Shown one piece after another: positions 7,857 to 14,947 of a stretch of 15,358 nucleotides of DNA (its first letter is position 1; every line of letters begins with the position of its first letter). The notes below the pieces were generated by a model, which saw nothing but the letters and a program-made list of their open reading frames with translations, searched no databases and had not been told where the DNA came from. The position numbers were made by a program, and so were the translations under genes. The DNA is from Gammaproteobacteria bacterium (lineage in GTDB: Bacteria; Pseudomonadota; Gammaproteobacteria; Eutrophobiales; Eutrophobiaceae): positions 1-15,358 of the forward strand of contig JABHFC010000304.1 of assembly GCA_018676275.1 (NCBI GenBank). Reading direction: 5' to 3'.

Positions 7857-8495
7857 TTACAGGTCCGGAGTAAGGTCCGCCAGAAGCGTTTCAATATTTT
7901 CTCTGGTTTGTAAATGGAAAACGGAGTTACCATCCTTATCATAATAGTCGCTGGTAAGTTCCAGTTCTTCGCGCAAAAAAAGCTCCAGTGTATCTTTAAC
8001 ACCAAGGATCCAGTCACTCCAGTCAATACTCTTTCCGTGCATCAACTTCTGTTCTTCCCATAACCTGACGGAATTCAGCTTGAAAACACCGTATTCTGCT
8101 GTAAAACCTGATAAATCGGATGCGCGCACGGCTTTATCCTCATTTGACTGACATCGTGCATCCACATGAGTGCACAAGATAGCGGACTCGACCTTTTTGA
8201 TAGTCTCTTCATCAATTCCATAATCACGTAGAGCTTGTTGAGCAAGATCAGCGGAATAGGCTTCTTTAGTTTCATAGCCTTTGGCACGATGATCTTCGTG
8301 ATAACCGGCATCGTGGAAGAGCAAGGCATAGTAGACAGCTTTTTCATCAAGTGCGACACCTTCTCGCTTGCACCTTTCGATAATTTCCTCTGAGTAACGT
8401 GTAACCGTTACAGCATGGCCAAAATTATGATATGGCAGCTTCGAGCTGTACATCTCGGACGCAATTTTCTCGATTACTTTGTCATGCATGGGCAT
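7857..8495 (-). CDS. HD-domain metal-dependent phosphohydrolase
   Basis: This is a 212-residue cytoplasmic protein with the HD superfamily metal-binding set: His27 (in YHNFGH), His61-Asp62 (LFHDAGYHEDH) and Asp127 (RASDLSGF), with His110 in CTHVD between them. HD proteins hydrolyse phosphomonoesters, nucleotides, or signalling nucleotides such as (p)ppGpp or cyclic dinucleotides. It lacks the RelA synthetase, HD-GYP and dGTPase signatures, so the substrate is unassigned. The ATG at 8493-8495 is preceded on its own strand by ACCTCCT, an anti-Shine-Dalgarno-like sequence, not by a ribosome binding site; a second ATG lies two codons inside. It is first in the operon with the FmdB-like and MscS-type genes and has a good promoter upstream at 8554-8583. 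Confidence 0.87.
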   Translation of the reverse strand: MPMHDKVIEKIASEMYSSKLPYHNFGHAVTVTRYSEEIIERCKREGVALDEKAVYYALLFHDAGYHEDHRAKGYETKEAYSADLAQQALRDYGIDEETIKKVESAILCTHVDARCQSNEDKAVRASDLSGFTAEYGVFKLNSVRLWEEQKLMHGKSIDWSDWILGVKDTLELFLREELELTSDYYDKDGNSVFHLQTRENIETLLADLTPDL

Positions 8496-8553
8496 AGGAG
8501 GTATTTATGTTACTGGCTTACTTTCCGTTGCTAAGTTCATAAGAATACTCAAC

Positions 8554-8583
8554 ATTATATGATGTTATAACAGCATATTTGAA
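8554..8583 (-). promoter_or_regulatory. Candidate sigma70 promoter for the HD/FmdB-like/MscS operon
   Basis: On the minus strand a perfect TATAAT (8554-8559) lies 18 bases downstream of TTCAAA (8578-8583, four of six -35 matches). Transcription would start near 8547, about 50 bases before the HD gene. It falls in the 148-base gap after the transporter ATPase gene, so the HD operon can be expressed independently of the transporter. Confidence 0.5.
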
Positions 8584-8643
8584 GTGAATACTTGTTCAAA
8601 ATGACGAAATTGAGACCTTTGCCCTTATCTGGCAAGCAATTCG

Positions 8644-9639
8644 TCAGAAAACCTGCACTGCTGATGATTTAAAACTCAACCAAATTTGGTCACCGATATT
8701 GATGTTAAGTTCATTCAATGAAGCATGAGTGATGATCGCCTGCCAGGATTCTTCGGCTTCCACGACGATATGTATCTCTCCATAGGCCTCCTGCAAGGAT
8801 TTTACCCGGCCCTGAAAATGATTACGCATGCTGGATTTTAATTCTTCCTTAGACAATACCAGATGTGCAGGGTCAACGGCTATTTGTATTCCGGATTTGA
8901 TAGTAGATGGAATTTGGATCTCAGACCTGCCCGTATCAAATACATTCTTATCCGCATTTACCTGCCCCTTGAAAGTATTCAGGAGCAGGCAAGGCTTAAT
9001 CTGGCCTTTATCGAGGACACAAACCTGATCCGCCAAACTCTGAGCCTGTAATTGATCGTGACTACTGAAAATAACGGTAGGAGAACCTGCCTCTCTCATG
9101 TCATTCAGGAGATTTTCAATATCTGCTTTGGATCCCTTGTCCAGATGGGTAAAAGGTTCATCGAGCAATAATACCTTTGGCTCCAGTACCAGGGCTCTGG
9201 CAATAGCAACTTTTTGAATTTCACCGCCCGACAATTCATGAGCACGTTTCTGTAACAGAGTCTGCAGACCCAAATTTTCAGCAACCAGTTCAATGCGTTT
9301 TTGCCATACACTTTTATCAATGCTTCGAAGTTTTAGTCCCAGTTCAATATTTTGCAGAACTGTAAAATTAAACAGATAAGGCCTTTGCTGTACATATGCT
9401 ATTTGTCTACGCAGGGCTTGCGCCTTTCCATTTATTACTTTTTCATCAAAATAAAGTAAGCTGCCGCTCGCTGGTGTTGTTACAAAAGCCAACAGGTTTA
9501 AAAGGGTGCTCTTACCAGAGCCGTTAGCTCCCACTAATGCGGTAACGACATTTTGTCCGATTGAGTACTCCTCTATACGCAACACAAGATCTTCGCCGTG
9601 GGCGTAGGTAATATTCTGTAGTTGATAGGCCTGGGTCAT
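8644..9639 (-). CDS. tupC: Tungstate-type ABC transporter ATP-binding protein
   Basis: This cytoplasmic ATPase drives oxyanion import with the upstream permease. All ABC motifs are present: Walker A GANGSGKST (37-45), Q-loop near Gln84-85, signature LSGGE (136-140), Walker B VLLLDEP (156-162), D-loop around 166-167 and H-loop SSHD (192-195). At 331 residues it is about 100 longer than a bare nucleotide-binding subunit. The extra C-terminus (about 235-331, with HFQGRVKSLQEAYGEIHIVV and GDQIWLSF) resembles the TOBE/Mop-like oxyanion-sensing domain of ModC-type ATPases. The start overlaps the permease stop by 4 bases (ATGA), implying translational coupling. Tungstate is preferred because the permease is TupB-like; molybdate cannot be excluded. 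Confidence 0.85.
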   Translation of the reverse strand: MTQAYQLQNITYAHGEDLVLRIEEYSIGQNVVTALVGANGSGKSTLLNLLAFVTTPASGSLLYFDEKVINGKAQALRRQIAYVQQRPYLFNFTVLQNIELGLKLRSIDKSVWQKRIELVAENLGLQTLLQKRAHELSGGEIQKVAIARALVLEPKVLLLDEPFTHLDKGSKADIENLLNDMREAGSPTVIFSSHDQLQAQSLADQVCVLDKGQIKPCLLLNTFKGQVNADKNVFDTGRSEIQIPSTIKSGIQIAVDPAHLVLSKEELKSSMRNHFQGRVKSLQEAYGEIHIVVEAEESWQAIITHASLNELNINIGDQIWLSFKSSAVQVF

Positions 9640-10328
9640 TTGTTCAAATACTGAAAACGTTGTAATAAGCCATTCACAACAAAAGCTACTAATAACAACA
9701 ACATTCCCAGCGCCAGGGCAAATTCAAACTCTCCCTTGCTGGTTTCGAGCGCGATAGCTGTTGTCATCGTGCGGGTAAAACCCTCGATATTTCCACCAAG
9801 CATCATGGCAATACCAACCTCGCCAATGGCGCGACCGAAACCCATCACCACAGCCGCCATAATTGCAAAGCGTACTTCGTTTAAAAACAGCAAACCTTGC
9901 TGAGTGAAATTTGCCCCCAAAGCCTTGCAGGTATCCGATAGTCTCGGATCAGCACTGTTAGCTGCACTAATGGCTAAGCTCCATATCACCGGAATTATTA
10001 ACACAGATTGACCGATTACCATTGCTGTCGGTGTATATAACAGACCAAAATCTCCCATAGGACCCTGCCTGCTCAATATACCGTAGAGTAAAAGACCAAC
10101 TACAACTGTGGGTAATGCAACCAGCGTGTTCAGGACTTGAATTAGAAGGCGCTTCCCGGGAAAGCTTTGCAAAGCTACAACCAGTCCCATGGGTATACTG
10201 AAAAGAGATGCCAACACAACCGCAATGACAGAAATTCTGATTGAGGTCCAGACAACGACAAACACTTCGGAGTTTAATCCAAAAATTAGTTTTATCGCGG
10301 AAACAATTGACTCTACTAAATATTCCAT
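9636..10328 (-). CDS. tupB: Tungstate-type ABC transporter permease
   Basis: This 230-residue inner-membrane permease of the binding-protein-dependent class has about five or six helices. The EAA-type loop that docks the ATPase runs over DTCKALGANFTQQGLLFLNEV and on. The sequence around GFGRAIGEVGIAMMLGGNI and the ALETSKGEFEFALALGM stretch fits TupB-type tungstate permeases rather than ModB or PstC. The ATG at 10326-10328 has a modest CAGGCAG upstream. It is the first gene of a two-gene operon with the ATPase. The expected periplasmic binding protein (TupA) is not upstream; a divergent unrelated gene is there instead. The importer therefore needs a binding protein encoded elsewhere. Confidence 0.87.
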   Translation of the reverse strand: MEYLVESIVSAIKLIFGLNSEVFVVVWTSIRISVIAVVLASLFSIPMGLVVALQSFPGKRLLIQVLNTLVALPTVVVGLLLYGILSRQGPMGDFGLLYTPTAMVIGQSVLIIPVIWSLAISAANSADPRLSDTCKALGANFTQQGLLFLNEVRFAIMAAVVMGFGRAIGEVGIAMMLGGNIEGFTRTMTTAIALETSKGEFEFALALGMLLLLVAFVVNGLLQRFQYLNK

Positions 10329-10340
10329 AAGCTGCCTGAT

Positions 10341-10369
10341 TTTATAGTCTAAATAAAAACCACTGTAAG
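10341..10369 (-). promoter_or_regulatory. Possible promoter for the tungstate transporter genes
   Basis: On the minus strand CTTACA (10364-10369) and TATAAA (10341-10346) are separated by 17 bases, with four and five consensus matches. The implied start is only about 6 bases before the permease ATG, which is unusually close, so this is tentative. Confidence 0.3.
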
Positions 10370-10393
10370 CCGACGAACGGGTAATTAGTTCGC

Positions 10394-10427
10394 TTGACTT
10401 GGTCTGACCAGCAACTAAGATGCTGGT
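10394..10427 (+). promoter_or_regulatory. Promoter with overlapping inverted repeat (operator candidate)
   Basis: TTGACT (10394-10399, five of six) and TAAGAT (10416-10421, four of six) are 16 bases apart and would start transcription near 10428, about 20 bases before the ATG at 10448. A perfect 7-bp inverted repeat, ACCAGCA-N7-TGCTGGT (10407-10427), covers the spacer and the -10. That is the classic place for a repressor site. It does not resemble the ModE consensus. It could instead act as an RNA hairpin if a start lies further upstream. Confidence 0.42.
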
Positions 10428-10447
10428 ACATTCTTCGGACTAATGCA

Positions 10448-10888
10448 ATGAAGATCGAGTTTGAAAAAGACATAGTTGGTTTTCAGGAAGCACGAAAGCT
10501 CAAAATGATATTGGAGCATTATGCACATTCCGACGCGACTGATAAACCTACCTTATTGTTAATTGAATCTGTTCTTGAACAAATTGAAAGTTTTATTTCT
10601 GATCCAAAATTCGAATCTTTAACCAAGGATACCAGCATTGATGACTCTGCCTATCGTCTGCAGGAAGATTCGCTTACTTTTCTAAGTCGTTTAATCGCAA
10701 GTTTGCGTTCCATTATTGGCCCGACCAAAAAGGAAATGCTGCTTAGCAAGCAACGCCAGGAATTGCTGGAAAGGGCTGAACGAGCTGAATCAATGGCATT
10801 TGATGCCCTCGCCGAAACTGTCGGTATTGCCCGAGAACGTGATGGACTACAAAATAAGATTAAACAGCAGGAGCAAGAGTCGGACTGA
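10448..10888 (+). CDS. Uncharacterised helical coiled-coil protein
   Basis: I do not recognise this family. From the ATG at 10448 it has 146 residues, acidic and almost wholly helical, with no membrane segment, signal peptide or cysteine cluster. The C-terminal third (about residues 97-146: KKEMLLSKQRQELLERAERA and beyond) has heptad-like spacing of Leu/Ala with charged residues and should form a coiled coil. A TTG at 10394 would add 18 residues, but it lies inside the putative -35 element, so I prefer the ATG. Neither start has a clear ribosome binding site. It is divergent from the tungstate transporter and converges on the lipoprotein gene. The shared intergenic region suggests, but does not show, a regulatory link. 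Codon pattern and length argue for a real gene. Confidence 0.7.
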   Translation: MKIEFEKDIVGFQEARKLKMILEHYAHSDATDKPTLLLIESVLEQIESFISDPKFESLTKDTSIDDSAYRLQEDSLTFLSRLIASLRSIIGPTKKEMLLSKQRQELLERAERAESMAFDALAETVGIARERDGLQNKIKQQEQESD

Positions 10889-10897
10889 ATACAGTCC
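10882..10897. terminator. Hairpin over the stop of the coiled-coil gene
   Basis: GGACTG-AATA-CAGTCC is a perfect 6-bp stem with a 4-base loop that includes the TGA stop at 10886-10888. No T-run follows on either strand, so it is not a textbook intrinsic terminator. It may protect the 3' end or act in both directions at this convergent junction. Confidence 0.35.
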
Positions 10898-10906
10898 TAT
10901 GATAGA

Positions 10907-10924
10907 TTCCCTCAGATCAGGGAA
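10907..10924. terminator. Second hairpin at the convergent junction
   Basis: TTCCCT-N6-AGGGAA is a perfect 6-bp inverted repeat that covers the stop of the lipoprotein gene. It lies 9 bases from the previous hairpin. Without a T-run its terminator role is only inferred from the tail-to-tail position. Confidence 0.35.
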
Positions 10925-12389
10925 ACTCGAAGTAGCGATCAAATAGATCAACATCATCAAAATGTCGTCGTCCAACAAAAGCGGTTGCATGATGCCCCCA
11001 TTGTCGCATTGCACCTGCATCTTCTACGCCCATAGGCCATAACAACCAGCGTTCCTTACGGCTTGTGCCAGCGACGATGCCGTTTTCTCCGAACATACTT
11101 TTTCGCTCGCCCTTTTCCATGCCCAGAGAGCGCAGTTCATTATAGTCAGCAAAAATATACGTAAGGTAATCCATACTCACCGGTTTCGCCTGTACAGCTT
11201 CGAGATAATGGGAACCAGAGGCGATACGAAGATGTATGCGTTCTCCAGTTTTCAATACAGGTGCCCGTTGCGGTACAAGTATTGGTTCTTCCCTGTTCTC
11301 ATTTTTCACCCTGGCCAGGACGACCTCTTTAGGCGGAAAGAACATGTGATAACAACCGCAATTGTGCATAACGTCATACATAAGAACATTGCCGTCCAAT
11401 CCGACAGTTACTCTCCAGGTAATGCCATCCAGATTGCCTGAAAGAATATCAAAAGCAGATTTTGCCGGTCTTGAAGGAAACCAGATAACATAATTGAATT
11501 GTGGCAATAGCTGATCATTGATCTTCGCATGTGAGAGGTGCCGGTAGACTTTCGGTCTATTTGTCTGGATTCCTAATTCACCCTTGGCAGACCAGACAGG
11601 AGCTCCAAATTTGTCGTTATCATCATGTACATCCAGTTGCCAGACAGGCGCAAACTGCTGAAACAAAAGGCTCTCATCTGTTTTTTCAAATAAAGGAATG
11701 GATAAACTGTTTTGACTGCTACTTTTTATTATCCGGGCAATAGCAGTGCTGTTTATGCCGGTCTCAGGTTCTGGTGCATAAGTTAGTAATTGACCATAAT
11801 TGAGCCTTTCCCCCGCTGCTTGAGAAAACGTTTTCTTTATCTGCTTTTGCAATCGTTTTACGCCAATATTTACAAATACTCGAGATACGGGATAAAGACC
11901 TAGAATCCTGCTTGCCCGAATATAACTATCAGGTACCTGCGCTTCGTGTTTTATTTTTTCCAATTGCACAGGGTCCTGTAAATCCGCCTGCATCAAAATA
12001 TCGGCACAGGCATCCAGCTTTTCAATCGTGATACCTCCAGCATTCTTGATCGACCTGTTTTGATGTTCATAACGTCGGGCCTCTTTATCCAGCTCACGCA
12101 ATTGCATGAGCCATCCCGGCAATGTGTCTGCAGAGACTGTCTGGCCCAGATTTGCAAGTAAACGGTTTGTGCGCAGATAAGGAAACCCAGCCACACGTCT
12201 TGCCTGAACATCAGCAACTCCGGCCTCAAGTACTGATTTATCAACTTTGTCGAATAATTGTGCGCAACTGGACATTTTGCCACTGCTATCAACATGGATA
12301 GATTGTAAGGCTGATTGACGTAAGGTCTGGGTGCTACAGGCGGATAGCAGCAATAAAATGACAGCGATAAGTGCTGGCTTCTGCGACAT
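10917..12389 (-). CDS. Uncharacterised outer-membrane-type lipoprotein with an HxCxCxH motif
   Basis: This predicted lipoprotein starts with a type II signal peptide (MSQKPALIAVILLLLSAC; lipobox LSAC, Cys18). Ser at +2 favours outer-membrane sorting by Lol. I chose the ATG at 12387-12389 because AGGA lies 5 bases upstream of it, giving 490 residues. In-frame ATGs at 12395 and 12416 would add 2 or 9 residues. The N-terminal half is helical and charged. The C-terminal half is richer in strands and holds the segments LPQFNYVIWFPSRPAKSAFD, LDGITWRVTVGLDGN and then HNCGCYH (His342, Cys344, Cys346, His348), a compact set that could bind a metal or form a disulfide. No domain name comes to mind. It is divergent from miaB, so it is probably expressed alone. 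Confidence 0.85.
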   Translation of the reverse strand: MSQKPALIAVILLLLSACSTQTLRQSALQSIHVDSSGKMSSCAQLFDKVDKSVLEAGVADVQARRVAGFPYLRTNRLLANLGQTVSADTLPGWLMQLRELDKEARRYEHQNRSIKNAGGITIEKLDACADILMQADLQDPVQLEKIKHEAQVPDSYIRASRILGLYPVSRVFVNIGVKRLQKQIKKTFSQAAGERLNYGQLLTYAPEPETGINSTAIARIIKSSSQNSLSIPLFEKTDESLLFQQFAPVWQLDVHDDNDKFGAPVWSAKGELGIQTNRPKVYRHLSHAKINDQLLPQFNYVIWFPSRPAKSAFDILSGNLDGITWRVTVGLDGNVLMYDVMHNCGCYHMFFPPKEVVLARVKNENREEPILVPQRAPVLKTGERIHLRIASGSHYLEAVQAKPVSMDYLTYIFADYNELRSLGMEKGERKSMFGENGIVAGTSRKERWLLWPMGVEDAGAMRQWGHHATAFVGRRHFDDVDLFDRYFEFP

Positions 12390-12522
12390 TGACATCCTTT
12401 TTTCGTAAATGACCATAAAGCAACATATTCCATGGGAAAGCAGAGGCTCCGAACAGACTCGAAGATGAACTACCTGCTGACACTTTCAGGCTATTTTTAT
12501 CCTTATTTCCGGTTAAAAGTGG

Positions 12523-12550
12523 CTGGCAAAGCGCAATAATACAGTGTAAT
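12523..12550 (+). promoter_or_regulatory. miaB: Possible promoter for the miaB operon
   Basis: CTGGCA (12523-12528) and TGTAAT (12545-12550) are separated by 16 bases, with four and five consensus matches. The start would fall near 12557, about 24 bases before the miaB ATG. It lies in the 191-base region divergent to the lipoprotein gene, in which I saw no other convincing element. Confidence 0.33.
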
Positions 12551-12580
12551 TTAGCCATCCCTTTGAAAACAGTAATATTT

Positions 12581-13957
12581 ATGGGTAAAAAGCTGTATAT
12601 CAAATCATTCGGCTGTCAGATGAATGATTACGATTCTGCCAAGATGCGCGACATCCTGGCGGCGTCTCACGGTACAACAACAACTGACGATCCCGCTAGT
12701 GCAGACATCATTCTGGTCAATACCTGTTCGATCCGCGAAAAAGCCGCAGAGAAATTATTCTCTGAGCTGGGACGATGGCGCGCGCACAAGGAAACAAAAC
12801 CAGGCCTGGTGATTGGCGTGGGTGGTTGTGTCGCCAGTCAGGAAGGTTCCGCCATTCGCGAACGGGCACCCTATGTCGACATGGTGTTTGGTCCGCAGAC
12901 CCTGCATCGATTACCGGAGATGATCGAAAGCGTAAAGCAAGAAGGTAAACCGGTGGTCGATATATCGTTTCCCGAGATCGAAAAGTTTGACCGGATGCCG
13001 GAACCCCGTGCAGAAGGAGCAACGGCTTTCGTCTCGATCATGGAAGGGTGTAGCAAGTATTGTACATTTTGCGTCGTGCCCTATACACGTGGTGAAGAAA
13101 TCAGCCGACCGCTGGATGATGTCATTACCGAAGTGGTACAGCTGGCAGATCAGGGTGTCAGAGAAATCACCTTGCTGGGGCAAAATGTAAATGCCTACAG
13201 AGGTGAAACACATGATGGCGATATAGCCGATTTTGCTACTCTAATTGAGTATGTTGCTGTAATCGAAGGAATCGAACGAATTCGCTACATTACTTCTCAT
13301 CCGGTGGAATTCTCCGAGCGTTTAATCCAGTCCTACGCACAGGTACCTGAATTGGTAAATCATTTACATTTACCTGTGCAGAGCGGTTCTGATCGTGTTT
13401 TAGCTATGATGAAACGCGGTCATACTGTGCTGGAATACAAATCCAAACTTCGTAAATTACGAAAGATCCGACCAGGTATCAGCATCTCATCAGATTTTAT
13501 AGTGGGTTTCCCCGGTGAAACTGATGAGGATTTTGAAGCGACAATGAACTTGATTGCAGATATCGGCTTTGACCAATCATTCAGCTTTATATACAGCAAA
13601 CGTCCGGGAACGCCTGCGTCTAACATGGCTGATGAAGTTTCCGACGAAGTAAAAAAGGAACGTTTGCAAATATTACAAAGCCGAATCAATCAGTTTTCAG
13701 TTGACATTAGTGCTTCGATGGTGGGAAAACAACAAAGGATCCTGGTGGAAGGACCATCACGTAAAGATCCCAACGAACTCTGTGGTCGTACTGAAAATAA
13801 TCGCGTTGTTAATTTTTCCGGCGAACCGGAATTAATCGGTCAATTTGCTGATGTGCTGATTAGTAGCGCCCTGCCAAACTCGCTACGCGGTGAATTAAGT
13901 AAACATAACACCGGTGTTCTACCCACATCCCGCCCTGAACAAAATATCGCCGTTTAA
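12581..13957 (+). CDS. miaB: tRNA-2-methylthio-N6-dimethylallyladenosine synthase MiaB
   Basis: MiaB is a radical-SAM methylthiotransferase that converts i6A to ms2i6A at tRNA position 37, using two [4Fe-4S] clusters. All ligands are visible. The N-terminal UPF0004 domain has Cys12 (SFGCQMN), Cys49 (VNTCSIRE) and Cys83 (GVGGC). The radical-SAM CxxxCxxC is Cys157-Cys161-Cys164 (GCSKYCTFC), followed by VVPYTRGEE. A C-terminal TRAM domain carries ILVEGPSRKDPNELCGRTEN. I chose the ATG at 12581 because MGKKLYIKSFGCQMN is the usual start; the in-frame TTG at 12563 would add six residues that fit nothing. The 458 residues are close to the E. coli length of 474. It heads an operon with ybeZ and ybeY. 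Confidence 0.97.
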   Translation: MGKKLYIKSFGCQMNDYDSAKMRDILAASHGTTTTDDPASADIILVNTCSIREKAAEKLFSELGRWRAHKETKPGLVIGVGGCVASQEGSAIRERAPYVDMVFGPQTLHRLPEMIESVKQEGKPVVDISFPEIEKFDRMPEPRAEGATAFVSIMEGCSKYCTFCVVPYTRGEEISRPLDDVITEVVQLADQGVREITLLGQNVNAYRGETHDGDIADFATLIEYVAVIEGIERIRYITSHPVEFSERLIQSYAQVPELVNHLHLPVQSGSDRVLAMMKRGHTVLEYKSKLRKLRKIRPGISISSDFIVGFPGETDEDFEATMNLIADIGFDQSFSFIYSKRPGTPASNMADEVSDEVKKERLQILQSRINQFSVDISASMVGKQQRILVEGPSRKDPNELCGRTENNRVVNFSGEPELIGQFADVLISSALPNSLRGELSKHNTGVLPTSRPEQNIAV

Positions 13958-13960
13958 TTC

Positions 13961-14944
13961 TTGAATACGATCAGCAACAAAATCCAGCCCATTGCGACAG
14001 AAGTTCTGTTGGAACCATTGGACAACAAGCGATTGGCCAACCTTTGTGGACCCCTGGATAATCATTTACGCCAACTGGAACGTCGTCTGGGTGTAGAAAT
14101 AAATAACCGTGGAAATAATTTTCGAATTATTGGTTCTCCGAAGACGGTCGATATTACCGCCCGATTAATAGAAAATATTTACGATGCAGGCAAGGACGAA
14201 ATAATAAATGCAGAAAAAATTCATCTCTTTCTTCATGACGCCAATATTGAAGAAGAAATTGATACTGAGATGCCCGATGAAGTTTCAATTAAAACAAAAC
14301 GCGGTGTCGTCAAAGGCAGAACGCCTAATCAACGTCTGTATCTAAATAATATTCAAAACCATGATATTAACTTTGGTATAGGCCCGGCAGGCACTGGTAA
14401 GACTTACCTCGCCGTCGCCTGTGCAGTGGCTGCACTGGAACAGGATTTAACCAGACGAATTGTTCTGGTTCGACCCGCCGTTGAAGCAGGAGAAAAACTC
14501 GGGTTTCTTCCTGGTGACCTCGTACAGAAAGTTGATCCTTATCTTCGGCCACTTTACGACGCACTTTATGAAATGTTCGGCTTCGAAATGGTCGCAAAAT
14601 ACATAGAACGAAACGTAATTGAAGTAGCTCCTCTTGCCTTTATGCGCGGACGTACTCTGAACGAAGCCTTTGTCATTCTTGATGAAGCGCAAAATACCAC
14701 AGTAGAACAAATGAAAATGTTTCTCACTCGCATCGGATTTGGTTCAAAGGCAGTTATTACCGGTGACATAACACAAATCGATCTGCCTCAGGAGCGAATG
14801 TCGGGCTTGCGGCATGTCATTGATATACTGAATGATGAACAAGGCATAAGTTTTACTTTTTTTAAATCAAAAGATGTTGTCAGGCACCCACTGGTAGCAC
14901 GTGTGCTTGATGCCTACGAACGACATGAGCGTTCAGAATCCTAG
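13961..14944 (+). CDS. ybeZ: PhoH-like ATPase YbeZ
   Basis: YbeZ is a PhoH-family P-loop NTPase that partners YbeY in rRNA and ribosome maturation. The 327 residues start with a small KH-like N-terminal region (LEPLDNKRLANLCGPLDNHL, LERRLGVEINNRGNNF). The PhoH domain follows, with Walker A GPAGTGKT (141-148), VRPAVEAGEKLGFLPGDL, Walker B VILDEAQN (Asp241-Glu242) and the sensor-like VITGDITQIDLP. The start is TTG at 13961. No in-frame ATG occurs until far inside, and the family's conserved N-terminus begins only about 13 residues after this TTG. It lies 3 bases after the miaB stop with no Shine-Dalgarno, which suggests translation coupled to miaB. The length is normal for the family. Confidence 0.96.
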   Translation: MNTISNKIQPIATEVLLEPLDNKRLANLCGPLDNHLRQLERRLGVEINNRGNNFRIIGSPKTVDITARLIENIYDAGKDEIINAEKIHLFLHDANIEEEIDTEMPDEVSIKTKRGVVKGRTPNQRLYLNNIQNHDINFGIGPAGTGKTYLAVACAVAALEQDLTRRIVLVRPAVEAGEKLGFLPGDLVQKVDPYLRPLYDALYEMFGFEMVAKYIERNVIEVAPLAFMRGRTLNEAFVILDEAQNTTVEQMKMFLTRIGFGSKAVITGDITQIDLPQERMSGLRHVIDILNDEQGISFTFFKSKDVVRHPLVARVLDAYERHERSES

Positions 14945-14947
14945 CCG

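Noticed and set aside
10394..10447. TTG start that would extend the coiled-coil protein by 18 residues
   Set aside because: The TTG coincides with a good -35 element and the extension crosses the inverted repeat; the ATG at 10448 is simpler.
12390..12416. Longer starts for the lipoprotein (ATG at 12416 or 12395)
   Set aside because: The ATG at 12387-12389 has AGGA at 5-base spacing and yields a compact signal peptide; the others have badly placed or absent ribosome binding sites.
12465..12539. 24-residue ORF (MNYLLTLSGYFYPYFRLKVAGKAQ pattern, aromatic and basic) upstream of miaB
   Set aside because: Only a weak GAAG precedes it, it overlaps the candidate miaB promoter, and ORFs of this size are common by chance. 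I therefore do not call it a gene.
12563..12580. TTG start that would extend MiaB by six residues
   Set aside because: The ATG at 12581 gives the standard MiaB N-terminus; the extension has no support and lies within the likely transcript leader.
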